Shown here one piece after another: positions 11,988 to 22,350 of a stretch of DNA of 64,000 nt (positions are counted from its first letter, which is position 1; each line of letters begins with the position of its first letter). The stretch is from assembly GCA_015698045.1 (NCBI GenBank), contig BLAL01000018.1:992001-1056000 (forward strand). The letters run 5' to 3'. The DNA is from Rhizophagus clarus. Lineage: Eukaryota > Glomeromycota > Glomeromycetes > Glomerales > Glomeraceae. The position numbers and the translations under genes are program-made. A model generated the notes under the pieces. It did not search any database. It saw nothing but the letters and a program-made list of their open reading frames with translations, and was not told where the DNA came from.

Positions 11988-12359
11988 TTAAAGAAGCAAT
12001 TATTTTTTGGAATTTGGAAAGAAAATAACACGAATTCAAAGTTATGGAAACTTGATAAAAATAAAATCTATAATAAGGTAAAGACTTTTTACTATTAAAT
12101 AGTTTGTTTTAATAATAAGCTACGATTAACACATGTAGTTATATCTGCCACATCGCTTCGCGTGGCTTGTATGGCGCGATAATTTTGCTTTTCATATTAT
12201 AATTAATGTTTGTTTTTAAAAATATTTGTAAGAAATAATAAATTATTCTAAAATACATTATTTACAGTTTAGAGAATTGTCATTTTGAGAAATTATTTTT
12301 AAATGTTCTAGTAACGAAATCATCTTAAAAAAATCAAACAAAAACAAATAATATTAGAC

Positions 12360-13070
12360 AAATATATTTACCAACCACAAGCTCACACAAAGCCACAGCA
12401 CCACCTTTACATCCAAAAAATATTAGATCAGCCTTGTTATTTCTTATTTTTACCGAAAAACGTCACAAAAATACGGAGCCATCCTAAAACAAGATATAAC
12501 ATCACACTTAAACATCATATTACTAAAGATTAAACTATGATGAATAAAGATAAACTTAAAATAAATCCATAAATATAACCAACAAATCCATAAAACAAAT
12601 CCCACTATAAAATTCATAATCCAGAAACCCTTGAAAAAAAAAGCTACAAAACTTGAACGACAAACCCATAAACCGAACTCATAATAATAAATACAAAACC
12701 GAGCCGCAAATCCATAAATCTAAACCACAAAACCCATAAACACAACTATAAAACCTCACTCGCAAACCTGCAAATCCAAACTCATATGACCCGAATCACA
12801 AACCCATAAAAACCATAAAACACAATCCCATAACGCGAACCCACAACACTCGAATCAAATCTCGTGAAAACTCACAAAGTTCAAATAACAACCCAAAAAT
12901 CCGAATCACAAGTCCATAAATGAAAACCCATAAAACTGAATCACAAACCATAACATGTACCCACAAAACTTGAATCGCGAACACATAAACCCCACAAACC
13001 CGAATAACAACCCATAAATACGAGCCACAAAGCCTCATTCACAATCACATAAAGTCCGAATCAAAAAATA
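12360..13070. repeat. C/A-rich, G-poor degenerate repeat
   Basis: Roughly 700 bases of degenerate units built on CCCATAAA, AATCACAAACC and ACCCGAA, with strongly skewed base composition on the plus strand (very few G). The minus-strand open frame at 12796-13038 (repeating LWV/YGFVI-type residues) is a by-product of the repeat. The flank 11991-12359 is plain AT-rich DNA. Confidence 0.6.
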
Positions 13071-14220
13071 TTCCTTAAGTCTCTTGAAAGGTCTCCCGCA
13101 AAAATGGTTCTTATTTAACCTAATTTCTTGCTTTTTATTCTTGACGCGACATTTTATTTCACAAGCACTTATATTCTGTTTACCTAACCTAATATAGTGG
13201 TTTTGACAATCGAGACAGATGAGACACGTACTGTATTTATATATCCTTATAATCCAATAATCATGCCCATGTGTAATACAAAAAATATAATTTGTTTGTT
13301 GCGTGTCTAAAAGTATGATTTCGGAATTTAAAAAATACTAGGTTGGATATATTAAATCAAATCATAAATAAGTTAGAGGAAATCACTCGAAGATGAAATT
13401 TTACGTATCAAAGTTTACGTTAAGACTTTTAATCAGAACGGCGGTTAATTAGTCATAATGATCATTTTGATTATCTATCTATCTATAATTTTGATCATAT
13501 TGATCTTATATCAATATATGTTCTTAGTGTAAAAACCGCAGTTTGATTGTTACGTCATCGCTAATAAACTTACAAACATATCTAAGTAGTATAAAAATGT
13601 ACGTTAATACTTCTTAATATTATTACTACATAATGACTCCTAACAGTAAAGAAAATATCTTTTTTGTGTACTGAAACGCTGTGAGTTTTATGAATTATTC
13701 ATAAACAAAGATTATCTGATAATATTATTGTGAAAAAATGGCATCATCTGACGCGACGAGGAGACTTTATTACCGTTGTCGACTCATCTATAGTAATATT
13801 GATTACCGTTATCGGCTTAATGATTATCTAATCGATAGCAATGTTCGGTGATAAATAAAATATTCTCTACAATTTTTTTCTATATAAGACCCCATCGGCT
13901 TTTTTTTTCTCTTGCATTAATATCAACTTTTGCACCAATAAATAATCTCTCTCTCTCGTGCAGTTTTTTAAAACTATTAAAAAATAACATGTTTAAATTG
14001 CACGTAATTATCAAAGAAATAATTGGTTGCTACTTAAGGAACTTAAGTACAGAGAAACAACCAGCGACTTTACACATAAAAAAGATAGGGCACATAACAA
14101 AGAGACGCAACAAATAAGACAAATAAAAATCAACTACTACCAGATTTGCAACAAGCAAATCCCTTAAAATGTAACAATGAAGAGAATAACTCATTTGTCA
14201 CTAAATAAAAATAGCGTCAA
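13071..14220. other. Gene-free stretch
   Basis: AT-rich. Around 13738-13850 it is slightly more balanced (ACGCGACGAGG, TACCGTTGTCG/TACCGTTATCGG direct repeat). Nothing coding was recognised. Confidence 0.4.
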
Positions 14221-14541
14221 ATGAGAAGGGAAAGAAAAACTCCTAATTATCACGAATTATTCAGAGAAGAGGCAACAAATGAGGATTTTGTGCATGATGC
14301 CTCTCCTTGTTCCACTAATTATGGTGATAATTCTAGGAATAAGAAAAAAAAGCTTGTAAGTACCTTCATTTAAAAAGGCTTCTCTAATTTCTTGAAAGAT
14401 ACACACAGCTAATATTTTTCCTAATAGATCAATCCTATCAAAGCCACTACCACTGGCAAAAATGAGTTTCCGCCATTTATGGATGATGAAGAGGAAATTC
14501 CACCGCTAGATAATGTCTTAACTTGTAATGGAATGAAGTAG
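14221..14541 (+). CDS. Small two-exon gene or gene remnant, unknown function (82 aa)
   Basis: Exon 1 is 14221-14355, starting ATG and ending before GTAAGT. Exon 2 is 14428-14541, after TTCCTAATAG and ending at TAG. The phase is 0 and the 72-base intron fits this genome. The peptide starts MRRERKTPNYHELFREE, has a Lys run at the junction (RNKKKKL), then an acidic segment FMDDEEEIPPLDN. It is hydrophilic with no signal peptide or membrane segment. Codon use is more balanced than in the flanks. The matched splice sites and phase support a real gene structure, but coding-like sequence continues in other frames to about 15400, so it may be the first part of a longer broken gene. No family recognised. 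Confidence 0.45.
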
Positions 14542-14560
14542 TATTCCATCTGGTAAACAT

Positions 14561-15063
14561 ATGGATGAAATTTTAACAAACAACATATTAAACTTGCAAA
14601 TCTACAAAGAAAAGGAAAAGCATGACAAGGTTGAAAGGACAACATTGAGATACTTTAAAATCATTGACCTTTCGCTCACATTAGAGATTGGCTTACTTTT
14701 GATGAGCTTGTATTCATGAAAAAGGATCATGAGACTATCTTAAATGTTCGAGTCATTTCAAATTATTTAAGTATAAATGAAAAGTGTAAGTCATACATAT
14801 GAACACATATATTAATTATATTTTCAACTTTCATGATGAATATGTTGTTAACTTCTCCTTTCATTTCAGGAATCTTTAAGAATGTTTCATGATCCTTATT
14901 CATGAATTCAAGCTCATCAAAGTAGTGAGTGGAAAGGTCAATGATTTTAAAAACTGAGTATCTCATAGTTGCCCTTTTAACTGCGTTGAGCTTTTCCTTT
15001 ATCTTTGTGGATATTGCAAGTTTTAAAATATTATTTTTGTTAAAAATTTCATCCACATTTCAT
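14561..15063. repeat. Inverted duplication of a coding-like segment
   Basis: The plus-strand segment 14561-14755 (ATGGATGAAATTTTAACAAA, ..AAAATCATTGACCTTTC, ..GATCATGA) reappears inverted at 15063-14865. The arms are about 200 bases, perhaps 75-80% alike, with a spacer of about 100 bases. The minus arm keeps an open frame of 97 codons (14763-15056, starting at GTG) that includes KIIDLSTHYFDELEFMNKDHETFLKIPEM. The plus arm is disrupted. Transcription through it would give a long hairpin. Confidence 0.6.
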
Positions 15064-15400
15064 TAGATGGCAATACCCACTTCATTGCCATTGCAAGTAC
15101 TAGAAGATTTAGTGAAAGGATTTTATTGTTTTTTCCCGGGCCATTATTTGAACTGCCAACAAAATTATCTCAAATTCACAAGTTAAAAATATTTAAATAT
15201 ATACCAACTAGTAAGTTGTTGTTTATTATATTTGTCATTGTATTTTAATTTTGGCATATAAGAATCTGACTGATAATATTTATGCACAGGAAACATATGA
15301 AGAAACTAGTAACAAGCTGGATGAACTTGATCACGGATATAATAAGCTTTTATATTAAGCATATCAATCATATCAAGCGGTCACATTACAAGTATAGTTT
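15064..15400 (+). pseudogene. Coding-like remnants continuing the 14.2 kb gene
   Basis: At 15085-15180 a frame reads LPLQVLEDLVKGFY. At 15291-15390, after an acceptor-like TTATGCACAG, a frame reads ETYEETSNKLDELDHGYNK, then an in-frame TAA, then AYQSYQAVTLQ before a GTATAG donor-like site. These look like later exons of one decayed gene. No family was recognised. Confidence 0.3.
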
Positions 15401-16565
15401 TATTGGCGAACCATGGTGGGCGCCAAAAAAAAACACATTGCATCTCAGCTTGAATGGATAAAATCCTAGGATTTATCCAGAATTCCAGATTATCCTATTA
15501 GTGTAAGGGTGAGATTCATTGGAATCAATAAATGATTTAATATTGAATAGATTAGTTTTATTAGTAGATTTAGATGCATAAATTCACGGGGGTACAAAGT
15601 TAAAATATTCGGATGTGTACCACAGTGATATGCGATGGATAGGGGCATATCACAATTTAATTTGTTAATCTGTTTATTAACAGATTTTCCTTGTAGAATA
15701 ATAATTTTATTATAGAATGAATATTTAGGAGAACCAATAGGATTGTAGGGAAAGAAAAGCAGGACAAATTCGTTAATAACTTTTAATATTTATGATCAAT
15801 TATTAAGATTTAAAAAAGAACTGAAATCGAGATATATTCTAATATACAAACATTTTTAATTATTAAACTAATATGATAAACTTTGTCTAATATGATAGAC
15901 TTTTTTAATCCATCTTTTTAAATAAGCATCCATCATTCGTGAAAACAATCATGAATTATTATTAGGAACCGTAAGATAAATTTATTAGTTCATAAGCAGT
16001 TTTTCAATTCTGGGTAATCTTATGAATTGAGTTCAGGTTATAAGTTCGATAAGTTCAGTTATAAAGACTATATTACCTTCAGTTATGAAATGGCTAAATG
16101 ACCTAATGACCAGCTATCAAAGTTATATCAGGTCATAAAAGGTCATGTGCTGGTTCATATGAAAAATTTCTATAATAAATATTTTTATACCTTGACAAAA
16201 TAAAATGAATATAACTATTGTACCTTTTTACAATTTTTTTCAAACATGAAGCGGAAAGTGTGCATCGATTATGAATTATCTATGCAACATGAACATAACT
16301 ATTGACAGAAACATAAAAATAATATGTATAATATGCAAAATGATTAGTGTATCATAAATTATAACGCGCACATTATTTATTTCGTTCGATTATTTAAATG
16401 GTTCATTCACTTAGTTGATAAATTGTATATTAATAAAGTTGTTTGATGTTCTAGAAGAACGTACACATGATTTTTTAGATAACCTATTGGGAAATCTAAC
16501 TTATTTGGTCAGGAATAATGATTTTCTGTATTAATAAAATATTAATTCCGTATTAAAAAAATATT
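15401..16565. other. Gene-free stretch
   Basis: AT-rich with small local inverted repeats (for example AATCTGTT..AACAGATT at 15668-15685). No gene or larger element was recognised. Confidence 0.4.
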
Positions 16566-16769
16566 TTATCTGTTATTTCCTGCTTTTAAATACATGGCTT
16601 CATCAAGCAACACTCGAAGAAAAATTTCCCTAGCTTTATTAATATCTCTATCTATGTTAATTCTGCAGTTCTGACCTGTTCTGACACTTGAATTCTTTTT
16701 CCCATTAATATTTTGCATATACCCATGACAACCACAAGTCTTGGAAATATAAGCTTCATTATAACACAA
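16566..16769 (-). pseudogene. C-terminal scrap of a Fanzor/TnpB-like nuclease
   Basis: The minus-strand frame (67 codons, opening at TTG) reads NEAYISKTCGCHGYM, then GQNCRINIDRDINKAREI, FLRVL and a short tail before TAA. TnpB and its eukaryotic homologues, the Fanzors, end with a zinc ribbon introduced by E.xTSKTCxxCG and then DRDxNAARNI, whose Asp is the last RuvC residue. Order and spacing match that pattern. One Cys of each pair is displaced or missing, and the rest of the protein (RuvC-I/II, about 400 or more residues) is not found upstream, so this is a broken remnant. Tn-type ends were not found. The match rests on a short motif. Confidence 0.5.
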
Positions 16770-17189
16770 ATTTATAGTTTATAATACAAAAACATAATAA
16801 AAAAAAGTAGTATTTTCCAAATGGAAATTTACTTTTGCAATTTTATATTCTGCGAGTTTATTCTTTTTTTTTTTTTTAAAAAAAAAAAGATATATATGTT
16901 CGTGAATTTAATAACAATTTCCAAAAATTTAGAATTCTTATAAAACAAATAATAGCTTATCTGGTGTTTTTGTAATTAATGATTATCCATGATTAAAATG
17001 TGATTTAACATTGGAACTTCCTGAAACCCTAGCCTCATTTACCGCTTTAACATCTCCCCAAAAGTTTACATTTATATGGATTTCCAGAATGTATTAGAAA
17101 CGCTACGATACATGTTTTTCAAATACACACTCAACAAACTAAATCCACATTTTACACATAATTAAACGTCTCGATAAACGGTCCTTTTA
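16770..17189. other. Gene-free stretch with a T-run/A-run palindrome
   Basis: A run of T is followed directly by a run of A at about 16865-16890. Otherwise the stretch is AT-rich without features. Confidence 0.4.
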
Positions 17190-17660
17190 CCATTCAGAAG
17201 TTTTACTTATGAAGCAGCAGATACTTTAGCCAATGAAGAAGCGATGTCAAATAAAATTATTTTAATCAATCATTCAGAACGCTTGGCTGGAATGACACAG
17301 TAATCGCAATACTAGGAAAACTTTAAGAATTATCTATAGCAATATTAGATTTAACAAATTTTTGATGTATAAAAATCTATTGCTTATTCAAAACACATTT
17401 TACAAACCTTATCGATGGTATTGGATCAAAGAATGGATCGATTATAATTCTTTTAATCGTCCGACGTTGGTTGGCAAACAAACTAGCAAACGATCAAAGG
17501 TTTCGCGATTCTTTAACCTTTATTTGATTATGATATGCCGCTAATCTTCCAGCCGGAGATATATTACATGCATCGCAATTAGCCTAATCTTATTAATAAC
17601 ACAATTAAATGTACATCTGCAATACAGAACTGGAATCTAATCATCATTTATGGTATGCGC
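17190..17660 (+). pseudogene. RNase H-like relic, probably from a non-LTR retrotransposon
   Basis: In the plus strand a frame at about 17205 reads YEAADTLANEEA, resembling the C-terminal RNase H helix (NExADxLAKxG). After frame changes come an open segment, 17362-17544 (LIQNTFYKPYRWYWIKEW), and near 17610 CNTELESNHHLWY, which resembles the Cys/His tail (CxxC..ETxxHLWxC) often found after RNase H in fungal retrotransposon proteins. Several frame breaks are present. It is directly abutted by the TIR element starting at 17668. Confidence 0.4.
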
Positions 17661-17667
17661 TCATCAA

Positions 17668-18254
17668 GGGGTCGCGTTTAACTCGCCGACAATCATCTCA
17701 CCGACAGTCATTTCACCGACAAACGTTTCACCGACAAACGTTTCGCCGACAGGATCGTTTCACCGACAGATCATCTCACCGACATTTATAAAAAAATTTT
17801 TTTTAAACGAATAAAAAATTTTGTTATTGTCATAATACATAGCCACAAAATTTTTTTATTACGTATACACAATTATTTTCAAATAATATTGTATACATAT
17901 AAAACTTTTTTTATTTTCACCAACTGAAACCATATTCTTTTTTATTCTCATCAAAATCATTTTTTTTTTAAAAAAAAAATGCGACGTTATTCCCTCTATT
18001 CGTAATAAACCTAAAATAATGTTCATGGTTTTATCATATATGTAAATAAAATACGTTAATGTTACTATTTGATTATACTATAGAACAAAAATATATGATA
18101 TTTAATATGAGTTTATAAAAAAAGTGTCGGTGAAACGTTTGTCGGTGAAATGATTGTCGGTGAAACGTTTGTCGGTGAAATGACCCTGTCGGTGAAACAT
18201 TTGTCGGCGAAATGACTGTCGGTGAGATGATTGTCGGTGAAATGAACCAGACCC
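17668..18254. mobile_element. TIR element with GTCGGTGAAA subterminal arrays (MITE-D)
   Basis: The left 110-120 bases are a run of about seven variants of TCACCGACAAACGTT; the right 130 bases are the inverted equivalent (GTCGGTGAAACGTTT). The ends GGGGTCGCG and CCAGACCC are imperfect inverted copies. The flanks carry TCATCAA on both sides (17661-17667 and 18256-18262), 7 of 8 positions if extended to 8. The 587-bp element has an AT-rich core without an open frame. The arrays could be transposase binding sites. A fragment of the same repeat occurs near 28700-28760. Confidence 0.7.
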
Positions 18255-18882
18255 ATCATCAAGATATAATGTTCCATCATCACACTATTTTACAAAAAAC
18301 TGTTGAAATGACTGACGAATTAACGACCTTGTAAAAGAGATGATCAATTGAAATAAATCTTCGCATGGACAACCCTGTTATTAATGACTCACCCTGCATA
18401 TTTAATTTTTCACCATTTAATTCCAAAGATACTCATCTTTATTTTTGAAGCTTATTAACAAAATTTTAGTATCAGAAAGTTATTACTACTCTGTGTCTAA
18501 TCTTACTATGATTTGAAGCACAAGATTATATATATATACATGTAGTTATACATATAAAGTCTAAACAGTGTCACGAAAAAATCATTTTCACACAAAGACA
18601 GAATAAAAAACGTAAACGCTTGTCTAGTAAAAAAAGCTTGGGTTCACCTTACCATCAGAAATTTACGCTCATTTCAACCGTCGTTGAACCACTTCTCCAT
18701 CTTCATTTTTTCCTTTTAGTTCTCCAATTGCCCTTGATTTGTGGATACGACCATGTTCAGATCACTCCCTTTTAAACAAGTCGAAAGGGGTCTGCCTTCA
18801 GGTGGATGACTGGATTAGAATAGTGACTTTTACACACCCCTTTGTCTATTCAGTTATATATTTTTGTGTATAATTCGTAACT
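18255..18882. other. Gene-free stretch
   Basis: Mixed composition, with a short GC-richer patch at 18640-18800. No frame is convincing. Confidence 0.4.
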
Positions 18883-19097
18883 TAGTGTTTGGATCCGTAG
18901 CGGTTTTATCCGGTTTTTATCCGGGATCCGTTTCGGTTAATTCAGGCTGGAACTATCAGAATTGCCAATTTTTTGATTCATAATATATTTAATATTCTGA
19001 CCGAAATTATAGTCAATTCAGAGCTGAGATTTATGATCTTTTTTTCGGCAGTAATCTCATTTAAATTATTTAAGGTTTTATCCGGATCCAAACACTA
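18883..19097. mobile_element. hAT-like MITE (MITE-E), TIR TAGTGTTTGGATCCG
   Basis: The left end TAGTGTTTGGATCCG and right end CGGATCCAAACACTA are perfect inverted copies, with further inner similarity (GGTTTTATCCGG). The flanks TCGTAACT and CTGTAACT agree at 6 of 8 positions, like an aged 8-base hAT duplication. 215 bp, non-coding. Confidence 0.7.
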
Positions 19098-19489
19098 CTG
19101 TAACTTCTGAAAAAAAAAAACAAATTTTGGAAATTAAAAAAAATTCGATTGAAAATATAAACTTAAACTTCATATTTCATAGCAATAGATAAACTTGATA
19201 TAGAGTAATTTATTTGTTTAATTTTATATCATATTTTAATTAATAACAAAATTTTACTTAAAGGGAGATGATCACAAATCCGCGGATATTTGCAATACGT
19301 CTATATTTGTCTTCAATTTTTTCTTTTTCTTTGTCATTACTTGAGTATCTTGATGTCAGAGCGATTTAAGATCGAAACCTATCATTTCTACATAAACCCA
19401 ATATAAATGTCTATTATATACTGGCGGAAAGTGCTACTTTTATTATATCAAATTGCCTTTGAATAGAGTATTCCAAACTTGTAAGGTAG
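19098..19489. other. Gene-free stretch
   Basis: AT-rich. Nothing recognised on either strand. Confidence 0.4.
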
Positions 19490-19725
19490 GGATTGATTCT
19501 TTTTAATTCTTGAATTATGAATAAAATTTCGTGATGTAAAATTTTTTATATATTTGCAATTTCAAAAAATGCATCTAAATAAATTCTACGATCTACTTTG
19601 GAATTAAAATTCCTACCTGTGAAAGTATTTTGGAATTCGGAGAATTTTCAATTCGCGGACGAGAATTTGAAGAGGAAGAGGAGTTATTTTACAATCAAGT
19701 CATTTTCACAATCTTCTGCAACGTT
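19490..19725 (-). pseudogene. Fragment of a ZNFX1-like gene, C-terminal exon (fragment D)
   Basis: Aligns in the minus orientation with the copy A exon at 34795-35040. Shared stretches include TTCTTGAATTAT.AATAAAATT, TTTCAAAAAATGCATCTAAA, CTACGATCTACTT, CTACCTGTGAAAGT (copy A: CTACTTGTGAAAGT) and CAAGTCATTTTCA. The middle is diverged and carries indels. The fragment covers under 250 bases; no helicase or zinc-finger parts are nearby. It shows that a ZNFX1 copy with the C-terminal region once existed or was copied here. The plus-strand open frame at 19598-19795 is its antisense shadow. Confidence 0.7.
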
Positions 19726-20354
19726 CGTCGCATTTGATTCCAATGTGTGTGTATATATATATTGTTTTAGAGATCAAAGAAAAAATATCTTGTGAAGGAC
19801 ATTTCGCAGAAGATTAACATAATTTATAATTTCGTCCCAGAGACAGTCCTCAGCAATCAGCATGATGGACACCATAAAGATAGTAATATGCTACTATATA
19901 TATGCATTATTCAGATGATCCTAGTGTTTCTGTTTGAAGTATTCACGTGCATACTGGCATACTGCAGCACGGCAGAATACCTTAATCCCCTTAAAAGGAG
20001 TAAACATATTTGGTTTATCATTCACATTCTCTGTCTACAAAAACTTCGTTCCAAATATTTATCATATTTTACATCATGATGAAGCTAATAATCTATCGTT
20101 GCTAAGTCCACCTCCAAGACTAATAAACGAATCTTTAGTATATTCTTTTCAAATAAACATCCCGAAATTTTTAGTGGAAACACGCGAAATTCTATATATT
20201 TCTATAAATTTGATTGTCGCCGCAGCTGATCGGCTAATTTTTTTTTTGGCTAAATTTTTTGCCGATTACAATAGCTTTTCGTTATAAATCAGGAAACGAA
20301 ATCAACCTACCTGATAAGTGTTAAAAAAGAACAGTTTATAACTCAATTGCATAA
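19726..20354. other. Gene-free stretch
   Basis: Several overlapping short open frames, none with recognisable content. 20215-20280 carries the segment GTCGCCGCAGCTGATCGGCT..TTTTTTGCCGATTACAAT, which is repeated at 22125-22170. Confidence 0.4.
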
Positions 20355-21755
20355 CAAAAATTAGAGATTCTTGAACGAATAATTTTTGATTTTTGGTGGA
20401 GAGAATTGAAATAATTTAGAGTGTATTATACTTAAAAAGTTGGAACAATATTTATAATTGAAAATACATTAAACGAGTTGTTAGTAGTGAAATATCTTTG
20501 CTAGTAAACGTTGAAATTCTAATAACTAAATATTGTTTAGAAAGCTTTTCACCCGAAGCTTTTAAATTTATTTCGGATATATATATTTGGATATGTGTGA
20601 TTAAAAATAAAAAAATAATAATAGCTCAAGTATTAATTCGTATTATAGATTATCTAGTCTTAAAAAAAAAAAACATTTTTTAACATTTTTTAAAGTTTGC
20701 AAATATTTTTTTTTTACTTTATAGGTAAATGAAAATTTGTCCCGTGATCACATTTCGAATTATTACCGGAAATAAATAAATAATTGAAAGAAAAAAATAG
20801 TTAATATCGAAAATAGAATCTACGGTTTCGCTCTGTGATACAAGTTAACATATAATATAAACGTCAATATAAATTTTGCCCCAAAAAAAAGTTTCCCCAA
20901 CAAACAGGAATAAGAAGTTAGTACTTTGTAGAATAGTTATTCTAAATTGTATATATTGCTGTAACTATATCATTTTTACATTAACGGAGTTTATGAATTT
21001 TCCAAATTTAAGATCCAACGTGAAGATCGTTCCGTTTAATTCTGGCCAGGATAATGAATCATAATGCAGGTCAAAAAATTCTTAATGCAGGCCGAATGTT
21101 TTTTTCCTTTTTGAGGTTTTAACACGAAAGGGTAAAGAGATTCCATATGTTTGTTCTAGGCGTCTAAAAAGAATTACGCAAACTGTAAAAAGAAAAAACA
21201 ATAGGATCATCAAATTCATATTGATTCATATTGTATGCGATTTAATAAAATAGTAAAATCCTGCAAAAGAAGCAAAGAATCAGGTTCGAAAAACTTAATT
21301 TTTTGTGTCGTTATTATTAAAATATGTTGATTCTTGAATCAAATTATAAAATATATTAATTTCAATAATTTCAAATTATGCAAAATGTATTTATTGCATA
21401 GTTTAACAAATTATTTTTTCTTTTTTTTTTTCCCACATAAAGAAAGAAATGAAATGAAAACTCCGAAAAATCTTTTTCGATTTAGCTAGTTCGAAATTAC
21501 AGTCTACTAATAATTTTTTTTTTTTTTTTAAAAAAAAAAAAAAGAATTATTAAATTCGGAAAATCTAATAAATGCATATTGGCGTTTTTTCAGAATTGGT
21601 CATTTGCCATCTTTTGTTCAAATAATTTTTCTTTAAAAAAAAAAAAAAATGAAATTATATTGCGAAATTTCGACTGCGTCATCATCACATAGATCTACAC
21701 AATTATTGGTATTGTACCCGTTTATCAAAACGAAAGGCTTTAAAAAATTATAACA
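20355..21755. repeat. Dispersed repeat R1, the most complete copy
   Basis: Holds all R1 landmarks in order: GAGATTCTTGAACGAATAA, CACCCGAAGCTTTT, GGTAAATGAAAATTTGTCCC, ACGTCAATATAAA, AATGCAGGTCAAAAAATTCT, TTTTAACACGAAAGGGTAA, AACAATAGGATC, GTTCAAATAATTTTT and CACAATTATTGG near the end. About 1.4 kb, no long open frame, no clear terminal repeats. Other copies are at 3620, 5880, 22350 and 30375, with a tail at 1-260. Confidence 0.65.
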
Positions 21756-21825
21756 AAGTCCGTAACACAATTCGGTTAAAAGGAAAAACTTAATGCTATG
21801 TTATTAGAAATATTTCAGGGCGATG

Positions 21826-21965
21826 ATTATCGCTGTTTTCAAAATGATGTATCTGAATAAAAAAAAGAAAACCGAAAACCGGACGAAAACCGGATGAAAA
21901 CCGGACAAATAATGGATGAAAACTGGACGAATATTGGTATTCGAATATTCAATCACGAATAAATA
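21826..21965 (+). mobile_element. MITE-F copy 1 (GAAAACCGG core)
   Basis: Begins near TTATCGCTGTTTTC, then ATCTGAATAAAAAAAAGAAA, CCGAAAACCGG repeats, ATATTGGTATTCGAATATTC and AATCACGAATAAATAG. The same order is seen at 28801-28962 and, inverted, at 22205-22350. The exact right end is unclear because it runs into the P450 fragment. Confidence 0.55.
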
Positions 21966-22115
21966 GCCTACACCATTTAACAACATTTTTTTTCTCAGCA
22001 TTTACACAACTATTTGAAGAATTATAGGCAGAAGTCGACTCGCTTCCTTAATAATTGCATCACAATGTTCAACTTTGTTATTTTTTTCTCGCAGTACATG
22101 CTTCACTCCGGAGTA
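21966..22115 (-). pseudogene. Cytochrome P450 fragment (K-helix region)
   Basis: The minus strand reads NKVEHCDAIIKEASRLLPI, then after a stop MLRKKMLLNGVGY. This parallels the intact P450 at 9433-11154 (NKLQYCEAIIKEVFRLCP followed by NAEKDVVGGFNW). ExxR (EASR) is kept. Only about 50 codons remain; the downstream end coincides with MITE-F copy 1, and there is no haem loop. It is an old fragment of a P450 paralogue. Confidence 0.6.
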
Positions 22116-22204
22116 AATTTTGACTATCGTCGCAGCTGATCGGCCGGCTAAATTTTTTGCCGATTACAATCATAGGCTCGTAGCAATTTTTTTTTTCAAT
22201 CATG

Positions 22205-22350
22205 ACAGATATTATCGCCATTTTCAAAATGGTTGATGTTATTTATTTGTGATTAAATATTCGAATACCAATATTCGTCCGGTTTACGGTTTTCTTTTTT
22301 CTTTTTCTTTTTTTTTTTTTATTCAGATATAATTGCGTACATATGAGTAT
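22205..22350 (-). mobile_element. MITE-F copy 2, opposite orientation
   Basis: The reverse complement reads ATGTACGCAATTATATCTGA, then an A-rich run, AAACCGTAAACCGGACG, AATATTGGTATTCGAATATT, AAATAAATA and AAATGGCGATAATA, matching the copy at 28801-28962. With copy 1 it forms an inverted pair around the P450 fragment. Confidence 0.55.

Noticed and set aside
12796-13038. 80-codon minus-strand hydrophobic frame
   Set aside because: By-product of the C/A-rich repeat; periodic residues follow the repeat unit.
17609-17791. Arg/His/Ser-rich 60-codon frame
   Set aside because: Produced by the TCACCGACA array of MITE-D; the peptide repeats with the DNA word.
17609-18254. CRISPR-like look of repeated short words with spacers
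   Set aside because: The words are degenerate, occur as two inverted arrays at the ends of a TIR element, and the genome is eukaryotic.
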